The position numbers and the translations under genes were made by a program. The notes under the pieces were generated by a model. It was not told where the DNA came from. It did not search any database and saw only the letters and a program-made list of their open reading frames with translations. From contig JAKDIE010000013.1 in NCBI GenBank assembly GCA_030450655.1, positions 1-13,081 on the forward strand: a DNA stretch of 13,081 nt, read 5' to 3'. Below, one piece after another: positions 1-7,267 of this stretch (within the stretch, counting starts at the first letter, position 1; every line of letters starts with the position of its first letter). The stretch comes from Ruaniaceae bacterium. Its GTDB lineage: Bacteria > Actinomycetota > Actinomycetes > Actinomycetales > Actinomycetaceae.

Positions 1-1
1 G

Positions 2-538
2 GACTCGATGAAGGTGGTCGAGATCTGCACGCATTACGCGCAGCGCGGCATGCTGAACCTGTTCCTGGGCATCTTCTTCACAACCCTTGCCTTCGCATTC
101 ATTGAGCCGTTCTTCTTCATCGGGTATCTGATCTCGATCGCCGTGTTCGGCCTCTACCAGGCGATATTCATGGCGAACGCGGGTGGCGCGTGGGACAACG
201 CGAAGAAGCTCGTGGAGGTTGAACTCCAATCGAAGGGCACCGAACTGCACGAGGCCACAATCGTGGGCGATACCGTGGGGGACCCGTACAAGGACACGTC
301 ATCCGTGGCAATGAACCCAGTCATCAAGTTCACCACCCTCTTCGGCATGCTCGCGGTGGAACTTGCCGTGGAGCTCTCGGGTGGAACGAGCGGGTCGCTG
401 CTCACCAGCATCCTCGCCGCCGTGTTCTTTGGGATCGCTCTCGTGTTCATCTGGCGCTCGTTCTACGGAATGCGTATCGGGACGCCTTCCTCGGATGCCG
501 AGTTCGAGAACGAAGAGTTTGTGACGATAACCACATGA
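2..538 (+). CDS. hppA: Membrane-bound ion-pumping pyrophosphatase, C-terminal part (5' end outside window)
   Basis: This is the C-terminal ~178 residues of a membrane pyrophosphatase, which hydrolyses pyrophosphate to pump H+ and/or Na+ across the cytoplasmic membrane. The reading frame is open to the left edge, so the ATG at position 8 is probably internal; the full family protein is usually about 650-800 residues. Two family motifs are clear: GGAWDNAKK (about 182-208) and VGDTVGDPYKDT (about 263-298). Their Asp and Lys residues bind Mg-pyrophosphate in characterised members. About four membrane segments are visible: two before the first motif, and two after the second (NPVIKFTTLFGMLAVEL and a segment near 400-455). 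It ends in an acidic tail (DAEFENEEF). The residues that set K+ dependence and ion choice lie upstream, so the pumped ion cannot be read here. No convincing terminator follows; 539-694 is a 156-nt gap with no clear promoter. Confidence 0.93.
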   Translation, partial: DSMKVVEICTHYAQRGMLNLFLGIFFTTLAFAFIEPFFFIGYLISIAVFGLYQAIFMANAGGAWDNAKKLVEVELQSKGTELHEATIVGDTVGDPYKDTSSVAMNPVIKFTTLFGMLAVELAVELSGGTSGSLLTSILAAVFFGIALVFIWRSFYGMRIGTPSSDAEFENEEFVTITT

Positions 539-683
539 TTTCTGGCAGTTTTGTAACGCAAGCATAACGATGCGGTCTCAAAGCACTGTCAGATTCGTGG
601 CGTGGCGCCCGGCATGGGTAGTCTCGCAACGACCATAGTTGGCGGTCCGTTCATCAGGCGGGCCAGTCATTCGACATTCCCCG

Positions 684-691
684 AAGGAGGA
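684..691 (+). promoter_or_regulatory. Ribosome binding site of the substrate-binding lipoprotein gene
   Basis: The purine-rich stretch AAGGAGGA lies 4 nt before the ATG at 695 and 10 nt before a second in-frame ATG at 701. It is close to the ideal Shine-Dalgarno sequence and fixes the start at 695 or 701, rather than at the in-frame GTG at 602, which has no such site. Both candidate starts give the same mature lipoprotein. Confidence 0.8.
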
Positions 692-694
692 AGA

Positions 695-2623
695 ATGAGG
701 ATGAAGCGTTTCTCGGCGGTCATGGCGGCCGCCGCAGCCAGCGCACTCGTGCTCTCCGCGTGCACATCAGGTGACGCGCCGGAGACACCGGACGCAACCG
801 GTGGCGAGACCACAGAAGAGACCGACGGCACGGAAGAGCCTGGCGCCGAGGCTCCCGGTGGCGAGCTTGCTGGCTGCCAGCAGCCTCTCGGCATCACCGA
901 GACCGCCCCAGGTGAGGTCTCCTACACCGCAGGTGACGAGGACTGGGCCGGGTACAACTCGATCCTGGCTGAGACCTACTCCACGTACAACAGCGTGATC
1001 TCGGGCCAGATGATGAGCGGCTTCGTGTACTTCGGCACGGACGGCACGATCTGCCGCAACGAGGGCTTCGGTACCTTCGAAGCGATCTCGGGCCTCGAGA
1101 ACGAGGACGAGCCCCTCGTGATCGAGTACACCATCTCGGATGACGCCGTGTGGTCGGACGGTACGCCCGTCACGATCAACGACTACCTCTTCGACTGGGC
1201 CGCCCAGAACCCCGAGTTCCTTCCGCGCACGGAAACCCCCGCGGTTGACGACGACGGCGAACCGATCATCGACGAAGAGACCGGCGAGCAGGCGATTGAC
1301 TCGGTTCCGCCGTTCGGGCACGTCTCCAGCTCCTTCCCCCAGTACGTCCCAGAGGGACCGCAGGGTGAGGTTGGCGGAAAGACCTTCACCATCGAGTATG
1401 CCGAGAAGTACCCAGACTGGCAGCTCACCGTCGGAAGCACTCTTCCCGCACACGTTGTGGCCGAGCAGAATGGCATGACGTCCGATGAGCTCGCGCAGGC
1501 GATCGTTGACCGCGACGCCGAGAAGGTGGCCTCCACCGCCGAGTTCTTCAACAACTGGCTCTCCCGTATCCCGGGCGAACTGCCTGACCCGGCCATCGCG
1601 CCGTCGTCGGGCCCCTACCAGCTCATGGCTGGTGGCTGGGTTGCTGGCGAGTACCTCACGCTTGAGCCGAACCCCGCGTGGTGGGGCGAGCCGCCGGCGA
1701 CCGAGCACCTCATCTACCGCTTCATCGGTGCCGAGAACGTTCCCACCTCGATGGCGAACCTCGAACTGAACGTTGCGGATCCGCAGGCCACGGTGGACCC
1801 CGTTGAGCAGCTCAACCAGCTCGGCGACATCGTGACGGTCGAAAGCGGTGACACCCTCACCTGGGAGCACCTGGACTTCAACTTCGCCACTGGCGCTACG
1901 TTTGCGGACAACGGCGGCGGCGGGCTCGCGTTGCGCGAGGCCTTCGCGCTCTGCGTGCCGCGTCAGCTCATCGTTGACACCCTGGTCAAGCCGGTGAACC
2001 CGGACGCCGTGGTGATGAACGCCCGCGAGGTCTTCCCGTTCCAGGAGAACTACGAGGCAGTCGTCTCTGCCGCGTACGATGGCCGCTTCGACGAGGTGGA
2101 CATCGCTGCAGCGACCGCCAATTTCGAGGAGGCTGGCGTGACGGGCCCCGTGGACGTTGCGATCGGCTACGGTGCGCCGAACGTGCGCCGCACCAGCCAG
2201 GTCGAGGCGATCAAGGCCTCGTGTGACCCGGTTGGCTTCAATGTGACCGACGCGAGTGGACCGGGCCTCGGCGCGGTGCTGGCAGCCGGTGACTGGGACG
2301 TTGCGCTGTACGCCTGGGCGGGTTCCGGCCAGATCGCCTCGGGCCAGAACATCTACACCACGGGCGCGCCGCAGAACTTCGGTGGCTTCTCCAACGCCGA
2401 TGTGGACGCCGCGTGGTCTACCCTCGCCGCGTCGCTCGATCCGGAGGTCCAGCTCGAGCAGGTCAAGCTCATCGAGAAGGGCCTGTGGGACAACCTGCAC
2501 GGCATCCCGATGTTCGCGCACCCGGGCCTGACGGCCTACACCACTGGACTTGAGAACGTGCGCCACACGGCCACGCAGGACCAGAGCGTGTGGAACGCCT
2601 CGCAGTGGGCGTGGGCTAACTAG
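695..2623 (+). CDS. ABC transporter substrate-binding lipoprotein, peptide/nickel type (SBP family 5)
   Basis: This encodes a 642-residue extracytoplasmic binding protein that would capture an oligopeptide-like solute and deliver it to the permeases downstream. The N terminus is a lipoprotein signal: basic residues, an Ala/Val-rich core and the lipobox LSAC with the lipidated Cys at residue 23. An acidic, Thr/Glu/Gly-rich linker follows (about 24-55), typical of Gram-positive surface lipoproteins. The rest has family 5 landmarks, such as the segment ending DAVWSDGTPVTINDYLFDW (near residues 150-170), SSGPYQL and YLTLEPNPAWWG. An acidic insertion (DDDGEPIIDEETGEQ, about residues 185-202) precedes PPFGHVSS. 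The mature chain has four cysteines, at about 61, 120, 420 and 510. The start is chosen by the strong Shine-Dalgarno sequence and the signal peptide. The gene is slightly longer than usual for the family. The ligand cannot be inferred; dipeptides, oligopeptides and other small solutes remain possible. Confidence 0.93.
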   Translation: MRMKRFSAVMAAAAASALVLSACTSGDAPETPDATGGETTEETDGTEEPGAEAPGGELAGCQQPLGITETAPGEVSYTAGDEDWAGYNSILAETYSTYNSVISGQMMSGFVYFGTDGTICRNEGFGTFEAISGLENEDEPLVIEYTISDDAVWSDGTPVTINDYLFDWAAQNPEFLPRTETPAVDDDGEPIIDEETGEQAIDSVPPFGHVSSSFPQYVPEGPQGEVGGKTFTIEYAEKYPDWQLTVGSTLPAHVVAEQNGMTSDELAQAIVDRDAEKVASTAEFFNNWLSRIPGELPDPAIAPSSGPYQLMAGGWVAGEYLTLEPNPAWWGEPPATEHLIYRFIGAENVPTSMANLELNVADPQATVDPVEQLNQLGDIVTVESGDTLTWEHLDFNFATGATFADNGGGGLALREAFALCVPRQLIVDTLVKPVNPDAVVMNAREVFPFQENYEAVVSAAYDGRFDEVDIAAATANFEEAGVTGPVDVAIGYGAPNVRRTSQVEAIKASCDPVGFNVTDASGPGLGAVLAAGDWDVALYAWAGSGQIASGQNIYTTGAPQNFGGFSNADVDAAWSTLAASLDPEVQLEQVKLIEKGLWDNLHGIPMFAHPGLTAYTTGLENVRHTATQDQSVWNASQWAWAN

Positions 2624-2640
2624 CCTGTAACCATAGTGAG

Positions 2641-2677
2641 ACGGGCCCCGGCAGGCTCACCGCCTGCCGGGGCCCGT
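2641..2677 (+). terminator. GC-rich hairpin terminator or attenuator after the binding-protein gene
   Basis: A perfect 16-bp inverted repeat (ACGGGCCCCGGCAGGC at 2641-2656 and its complement at 2662-2677) flanks a 5-nt loop. It starts 17 nt after the TAG of the binding-protein gene. Only two T residues follow the stem, so it is not a textbook U-tract terminator. It is best read as a partial terminator or mRNA-stabilising stem that sets binding-protein transcript level above permease transcript level. Confidence 0.75.
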
Positions 2678-2708
2678 TCACGTGACTGCACATTGGCGCT
2701 CACGTGAC
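2678..2708 (+). promoter_or_regulatory. Twin TCACGTGA palindromes, candidate operator
   Basis: The 9-mer TCACGTGAC occurs at 2678-2686 and again at 2700-2708. Each copy contains the 8-bp palindrome TCACGTGA. The 22-bp spacing is about two helical turns, so both sites would face the same side of the DNA. They sit between the hairpin and the permease start at 2817. About 40 nt downstream is a weak -10-like TATAGC (2750-2755) with no good -35 box. Binding by a dimeric regulator is an inference; no regulator gene is in the window. Confidence 0.35.
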
Positions 2709-2771
2709 ATTGCCGAATGGTGAAGCAGATTTTGCCCTCGGCCGAAACTTATAGCAAGATCAGGGGATCAA

Positions 2772-2791
2772 TGCCCGCTAAGTCGCGGGCA
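2772..2791 (+). other. Small hairpin in the permease leader
   Basis: A 7-bp inverted repeat (TGCCCGC at 2772-2778, GCGGGCA at 2785-2791) encloses a 6-nt loop. It ends 11 nt before the AAAGGA Shine-Dalgarno sequence (2803-2808) of the permease gene. It could modulate mRNA stability or ribosome access, but a stem this short can occur by chance in GC-rich DNA. Confidence 0.3.
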
Positions 2792-2816
2792 CCTCATTCA
2801 TCAAAGGACCACCTTC

Positions 2817-4361
2817 GTGCTCAAGTTCATAGCTCGACGGTTGGGGATCTCGTTCCTCATCCTGCTCGCCGGCTCGGTGTTGATGTACGTATTGACTGTG
2901 TTCTCGGGAGATCCGCTCGAAGACCTTCGGGAGTCTCGCGATCCGAACCGCGAGAACCTCATTGCGTTGCGAACTGCACAGATGGGCCTCGACCTCCCCT
3001 GGTACGTCCGCTACTGGAACTGGCTGCGCGGCATCCTCGGGTACGTCCCCGGCCTGAATCGTCTTGGGTTCATCGGGGAAGGCACGTTCGGCAACAGTCG
3101 CAACGGCGCGAGCGTGACCGCGCTCCTCGCGAACGCCGCCTCGACCACACTCCGCTTGGTGCTCATTGCAACACTGCTTGCCATCGTGATCGGCGTCGGC
3201 CTAGGAATCGTCACTGCGGTGCGGCAGTACTCCGGCTTCGACTACGCCGTCACCTTCATGGCCTTCGTGTTCTTCTCTCTTCCGGTCTTCTGGGCCGCCG
3301 TGCTCCTCAAGCAATACGCCGCCGTCGCCTTCAATAACTGGCTTGCCTCGCCCACCATCACGGTGACCACGATCGTCGGCATGGCGTTAGTGACGGGCTT
3401 TATTCTGCAACTGGCTGCGGGCGGTTCCGCCAAGCGCCGGCTCTACAGTTTCGGGGCGTCGGCGCTGGTTGTCGCTGCGGCGATGACGTACTTCGAACTT
3501 GTCAACTGGTTCCGTCAGCCCTCGGTGGGGCTTCCCGTCTTCATCCTCGCCGCAGTAGGAACGGGGGCACTCGTGATCGGGATGTCCTCCGGGTTCGGAA
3601 ACAAGCGGGTTGTTCGCGCCGTCGCCACCACGGTGGTGGCAGGCTCCGTGATCTATGGAATCCTGCGCGGGCCGCTCCTGACGAACCCGAGCTGGCTATT
3701 CATCGTGGGGTGTCTCTTCCTCTCCATTGCGGTTGCCGCGATCGCTGGGCTCTCCCTTGGCGGATTCTCGCGGCGGGTCGCGATCCAGATGTCGATCGTC
3801 ACCGCAATCGTGATGTCGTTCCTCGCGTTCGTTGACCTGATGATGACGAACTGGGCGAGCTACCTCGAGATCCAGCCCCGCCCGATCGCCACGATCGGAT
3901 CGGTGACGCCGAATCTCAACGGTGACTTCTGGCAGACCGCGATCGATCAGTTCACGCACCTCTTGCTGCCAACGATCGTGCTGACGATCGTCTCGATCGC
4001 CGGATTCACGCGCTACTCGCGCGCATCCATGCTTGAGGTGCTGAAGCAGGACTACATCCGGACGGCGCGCTCGAAGGGCCTCTCGGAGCGCAAGGTCATC
4101 ACAAAGCACGCCTTCAGGAACTCCCTGATCCCGCTCACAACGATCGTGGCCTTCGACTTCGCCGGACTGATCGGCGGCGCGGTCATCACGGAGACTGTCT
4201 TCGGATGGAAAGGCATGGGTGACCTCTTCCGAGTCGGATTGGCGCAGGTTGATCCCGCGCCCGTCATGGCGTTCTATCTCGTCACGGCAACTGCTGCGGT
4301 GGTCATGAACATGCTGGCCGATATCACGTACGCCTTCCTCGACCCGCGGATCACGAGGTGA
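2817..4361 (+). CDS. ABC transporter permease, DppB/OppB type, with large membrane insertion
   Basis: This inner-membrane channel subunit of the peptide-type importer starts at GTG, 8 nt after AAAGGA. The core is recognisable: a first membrane segment (about 10-30), the GDPLEDLRE region, the GTFGNSRNG segment, membrane segments at about 110-132 and 143-168, the ATPase-contacting EAA loop (DYIRTARSKGL, from about residue 412, to NSLIP), and the C-terminal TETVFGWKGMGDLF and FLDPRI motifs. Standard members have about 310-340 residues and six membrane segments. This one has 514 residues, because about 165 residues (roughly 180-345) with about six further hydrophobic segments lie between core segments 3 and 4. 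The insertion has no motif I recognise. An even number of segments leaves the core topology unchanged. The stop codon overlaps a possible GTG start of the next gene, implying coupled translation. The identity of the core is secure; the role of the insertion is unknown. Confidence 0.92.
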   Translation: MLKFIARRLGISFLILLAGSVLMYVLTVFSGDPLEDLRESRDPNRENLIALRTAQMGLDLPWYVRYWNWLRGILGYVPGLNRLGFIGEGTFGNSRNGASVTALLANAASTTLRLVLIATLLAIVIGVGLGIVTAVRQYSGFDYAVTFMAFVFFSLPVFWAAVLLKQYAAVAFNNWLASPTITVTTIVGMALVTGFILQLAAGGSAKRRLYSFGASALVVAAAMTYFELVNWFRQPSVGLPVFILAAVGTGALVIGMSSGFGNKRVVRAVATTVVAGSVIYGILRGPLLTNPSWLFIVGCLFLSIAVAAIAGLSLGGFSRRVAIQMSIVTAIVMSFLAFVDLMMTNWASYLEIQPRPIATIGSVTPNLNGDFWQTAIDQFTHLLLPTIVLTIVSIAGFTRYSRASMLEVLKQDYIRTARSKGLSERKVITKHAFRNSLIPLTTIVAFDFAGLIGGAVITETVFGWKGMGDLFRVGLAQVDPAPVMAFYLVTATAAVVMNMLADITYAFLDPRITR

Positions 4362-4363
4362 CC

Positions 4364-5374
4364 ATGAGCAACGATGACAACCGCGAGGACAAGGCGATGA
4401 CCACACACGAGCATGAGGTAGCGACCGCACTCGACGGCCACGCCTACTCGGTCGAGGAGGATCTCCTCGGCGACACCACCAGGTCCTACTCCCAAGGTGA
4501 CCTGGCGAAGCGGCGATTCCTTCGCCACAAGGGCGCGATGACGGCGGCATTCTTCCTGATCGCCATCATCCTGCTGGCCTGGACATCGCTCGGGATTGGG
4601 CCGATCCCCGGCTGGTGGAAGTGGGGCTACACCGAGTTGGCGCCGTTGCAGAACGGCGGGGCTCCCACCCTCTCGCTGTGGCCATTCTCGATCGGCGATC
4701 ATCCCTTCGGTCAAGACACGATCGGTAAGGACTACTTCGCCCTTGCCATGCGAGGCACGCAGCGCTCGCTGGTGATTGCCTTCGTCGTCGGCCTGATCGG
4801 CACTGCAATTGGAACGATCGTGGGCGCGGCGGCGGGCTACTATCGCGGCTGGATCGAAGCGTTCCTCATGCGCACCACCGATCTCTTCATCATCATCCCC
4901 ACGCTGGTGCTGGCGGCGGTCCTCGGTCAGATGGCATCCGGCGGCGGAATCCTGATGCTCTCGGTGATGCTGGGCCTCGTCTCCTGGACGGGCCTGGCCC
5001 GCTTGGTGCGTGGCGAGGTGCTCTCCTTGCGCGAGCGGGAGTTCGTCATGGCCGCCCGGGCGATCGGGACGCCGTCGTGGCGGATCATTCTCCGTCACAT
5101 CCTGCCGAACACCCTCGGCACGATCATCGTCAACGCGACACTGCTGATCTCGGCGGCGATCCTGCTGGAGAGTGGTCTCTCGTTCCTGGGATTCGGCGTC
5201 CAGGCGCCGGACACCTCGCTGGGGCTCCTGGTCTCGCAGTACCAGGGAGCGTTCACCACGCGGCCATGGCTGTTCTGGTGGCCCGGCATGCTGATCCTCG
5301 CCATTGCGCTCTGCGTCAACTTCATCGGTGATGGACTGCGCGACGCCTTCGACCCGCGGCAGAAGCTGGACTAA
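4364..5374 (+). CDS. ABC transporter permease, DppC/OppC type
   Basis: This is the second channel subunit of the importer, 336 residues, partnering the DppB-type permease. A cytoplasmic, charged N-terminal tail (about 1-55) precedes the first membrane segment (about 57-77). The family sequence HPFGQDTIGKDYFA then leads into five more segments. The EAA loop, EFVMAARAIGTPSWRIILRH to LPN (about 226-250), contacts the ATPase. The C terminus has the usual GLSFLGFG, the segment around PDTSLGLLVSQ, and GDGLRDAFDPR. I chose ATG 4364 because GAGG (4355-4358) sits 5 nt upstream. The in-frame GTG at 4358 would overlap the previous stop (GTGA) and add two residues, and is a reasonable alternative. The next gene begins 3 nt after the stop. 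Length and motifs are normal for the family, unlike its enlarged partner. Confidence 0.93.
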   Translation: MSNDDNREDKAMTTHEHEVATALDGHAYSVEEDLLGDTTRSYSQGDLAKRRFLRHKGAMTAAFFLIAIILLAWTSLGIGPIPGWWKWGYTELAPLQNGGAPTLSLWPFSIGDHPFGQDTIGKDYFALAMRGTQRSLVIAFVVGLIGTAIGTIVGAAAGYYRGWIEAFLMRTTDLFIIIPTLVLAAVLGQMASGGGILMLSVMLGLVSWTGLARLVRGEVLSLREREFVMAARAIGTPSWRIILRHILPNTLGTIIVNATLLISAAILLESGLSFLGFGVQAPDTSLGLLVSQYQGAFTTRPWLFWWPGMLILAIALCVNFIGDGLRDAFDPRQKLD

Positions 5375-5377
5375 GAC

Positions 5378-7150
5378 ATGACAACGATCGATACCACCTC
5401 CCAGGTGAGCGGGAGCGAGCACGCGGTGCTCCAGTTCGACGAACTGGACGTCACCTTCCGCACGGAGTTCGGCACGGTCCACGCCGTCAAGGGCATCAAT
5501 CTTGAGGTGAAGGCCGGCGAGGTTGTGGCGCTCGTGGGCGAGTCCGGTTCGGGCAAGTCCGTCACGGCAACCACCGCCTTAGGCCTGCTGCCGAATACCG
5601 CCACCATCCACGGCGCCACCCGCGTGGAGGGTGCTGCGATCGGCAACCTCGATAGCAAGGCCCTGCGACGGCTCCGCGGAGCCCAGGTGGCCATGGTCTT
5701 CCAGGAGCCGATGACCGCGCTGAACCCGGTCATCACGGTGGGCGAGCAGCTCACCGAGTCCCTCGAACTGCACCACATCGCCTTCGGACGTGAAGCATGG
5801 GCCCGCGCGATCGAACTGCTGCGCGCCGTGGGCATCCCGGAGCCGGAGCGTCGCGTCAAGGAGTTCCCGCACGAACTCTCCGGTGGCATGCGCCAGCGTG
5901 TGGTGATCGCCATGGCACTGTCCTGCGATCCTGCGGTAATCATCGCCGATGAGCCAACCACGGCGCTCGACGTCACCGTGCAGGCTGACATCCTCGATCT
6001 CCTCCGCTCGCTGAAGGACAAGATCAACACCGGCATCCTTCTGATCACGCACAACATGGGTGTGGTTGCCGATATGGCGGATCGCGTGGCGGTGATGTTC
6101 AAGGGCAACATCGTCGAATCCGGCACCGCGGAGCAGGTGCTACTGCACCCGATCCACCCGTACACGAAGAAGTTGCTCGACGCCGTACCTCACCTTGGGG
6201 AGGGACACGGCCAGTTCGGCGTGGCGCCAGTCCTCGACGAGACGGTGACCGAGCGTGTGCTCGATATCAACAACCTCGTTGTCGAATACCGGCGCTCTGG
6301 CAAGAAGCCATTCCGTGCGGTGGACGATATTTCGTTCGATGTCCGTAAGGGCGAGATCGTGGGACTGGTGGGTGAGTCCGGTTCGGGCAAGTCCACCGTG
6401 GGACGCGCGCTTCTGGGGCTGATCGCGAGTGAGTCTGGCGAGGTGCGGCTCTTTGGCGAGGACCTGCTTGCGCTGAGGAAGAGCGAGCAAAAGGCCCTGC
6501 GCAAACGGATCGGCGTCATCTTCCAGGACCCAGCGGCCTCGCTGAACCCGCGTCTGCCGATCGGTGACATCGTCGGCGAGCCGCTCTCCGTGCACAAGGT
6601 GGGAACGAAGCCCGAGCGCCAGGCTCGTGTGCTCGAACTGCTCGAGGCCGTGGAGCTGCCCAAGAGCGTCTACAACCGCTACCCGCACGAGCTCTCGGGT
6701 GGCCAACGCCAGCGCGTCTCGCTCGCCCGGGCACTGTCACTGCGCCCCGATCTGTTGATCGCGGATGAACCCACGTCCGCACTCGACGTCTCGGTGCAGG
6801 CGTCCGTACTCGCGATGTTCACGGAGTTGCAGCGCGAGTTCGGCTTCGCGTGCCTGTTCATCTCGCACGATCTTGCCGTGGTCGATTCGCTCGCTCACCG
6901 CGTGGCCGTTATGCGGCTGGGCAAGATCGTGGAGCAGGGCAACCGGGAGGACGTGCTTCTGAACCCGCGCGAAGAGTACACACGCCGCTTGCTCGCCGCA
7001 GCCCCCGTACCGGATCCGATCGAGCAGAAGAAGCGCCGCGAAGAGCGGTATGCGCTGTTGCGCGAACTGGGCGACGAGGTCGTGGAGCTACAGACTGCGG
7101 ACCTCGAGCTACCCCACACGGACCCCTCCAGACTCCGCGACGAGGCGTAG
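5378..7150 (+). CDS. Fused double ATP-binding protein of the peptide-type importer (DppD-DppF type)
   Basis: A single 590-residue chain carries two ABC ATPase domains, which would sit on the cytoplasmic face of the two permeases and power import. Domain 1 has Walker A GESGSGKS (about 54-61), signature LSGGM (about 167-171) and Walker B with ADEPTTALD (about 190-198). Its peptide-transporter extension includes HPIHPYTKKLLDAVPHL. Domain 2 has Walker A GESGSGKS (about 332-339), signature LSGGQRQR (about 439-446), Walker B with ADEPTSALD (about 462-470) and a second extension, YTRRLLAAAPVPDP. All catalytic motifs look intact in both halves. Dpp and Opp systems often encode these as two proteins of about 320-340 residues; fused forms such as GsiA and YejF are known. 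The ATG follows the preceding TAA by 3 nt, so translation is probably coupled. No clear terminator follows; the repeat cluster at 7154-7326 is the nearest structured DNA. Confidence 0.95.
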   Translation: MTTIDTTSQVSGSEHAVLQFDELDVTFRTEFGTVHAVKGINLEVKAGEVVALVGESGSGKSVTATTALGLLPNTATIHGATRVEGAAIGNLDSKALRRLRGAQVAMVFQEPMTALNPVITVGEQLTESLELHHIAFGREAWARAIELLRAVGIPEPERRVKEFPHELSGGMRQRVVIAMALSCDPAVIIADEPTTALDVTVQADILDLLRSLKDKINTGILLITHNMGVVADMADRVAVMFKGNIVESGTAEQVLLHPIHPYTKKLLDAVPHLGEGHGQFGVAPVLDETVTERVLDINNLVVEYRRSGKKPFRAVDDISFDVRKGEIVGLVGESGSGKSTVGRALLGLIASESGEVRLFGEDLLALRKSEQKALRKRIGVIFQDPAASLNPRLPIGDIVGEPLSVHKVGTKPERQARVLELLEAVELPKSVYNRYPHELSGGQRQRVSLARALSLRPDLLIADEPTSALDVSVQASVLAMFTELQREFGFACLFISHDLAVVDSLAHRVAVMRLGKIVEQGNREDVLLNPREEYTRRLLAAAPVPDPIEQKKRREERYALLRELGDEVVELQTADLELPHTDPSRLRDEA

Positions 7151-7153
7151 CGT

Positions 7154-7184
7154 CTGGTCGCACGTACCTTTCGTCGTCCTGCGC
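7154..7184 (+). repeat. Intergenic palindromic repeat, copy 1 (collapsed)
   Basis: These 31 bp are identical to 7199-7229, starting 45 bp downstream. The copy begins 3 nt after the ATPase stop codon. Compared with copy 2 it has lost the hairpin loop, so the two arms abut and form the 12-bp palindrome TCCTGCGCAGGA (7177-7188). It is followed by GAGGTTGGCT rather than the CCAGG flank of the other copies. Confidence 0.8.
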
Positions 7185-7198
7185 AGGATGGAGGTTGG

Positions 7199-7248
7199 CT
7201 GGTCGCACGTACCTTTCGTCGTCCTGCGCGTAAGTCGCAGGACCCAGG
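7199..7248 (+). repeat. Intergenic palindromic repeat, copy 2 (intact hairpin)
   Basis: The first 31 bp (7199-7229) repeat copy 1 exactly. The copy then continues into a hairpin: arm GTCCTGCG (7221-7228), 7-nt loop CGTAAGT, arm CGCAGGAC (7236-7243), flank CCAGG (7244-7248). The same layout, ACCTT(T)CGTC then stem, loop, stem and CCAGG, occurs inverted at 7276-7311. There is no T tract, so a role as a simple terminator is not supported, though a stem just past an operon end could protect mRNA. Confidence 0.75.
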
Positions 7249-7267
7249 ACGTCTCGGTTGGGTGATG

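Noticed and set aside
602..694. An upstream GTG start for the binding protein, adding 31 residues.
   Set aside because: There is no ribosome site at 602, and the extension would bury the lipoprotein signal peptide that starts at 695.
767..2566. A 599-codon open frame on the minus strand opposite the binding-protein gene.
   Set aside because: Long antisense frames are common in GC-rich genes. Its translation is rich in Arg, Val and Gly with no domain or ribosome site, while the + strand encodes a clear lipoprotein.
4274..5482. A 402-codon minus-strand open frame opposite the DppC-type permease.
   Set aside because: Its composition (Arg/Asp/Gln/His-rich) is typical of a GC-rich antisense shadow, and it conflicts with a well-supported permease and ATPase start.
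7154..7229. Possible CRISPR remnant, because of an exact 31-bp repeat.
   Set aside because: There are only two exact copies, separated by 14 bp. The third copy is inverted, and no cas gene is present.
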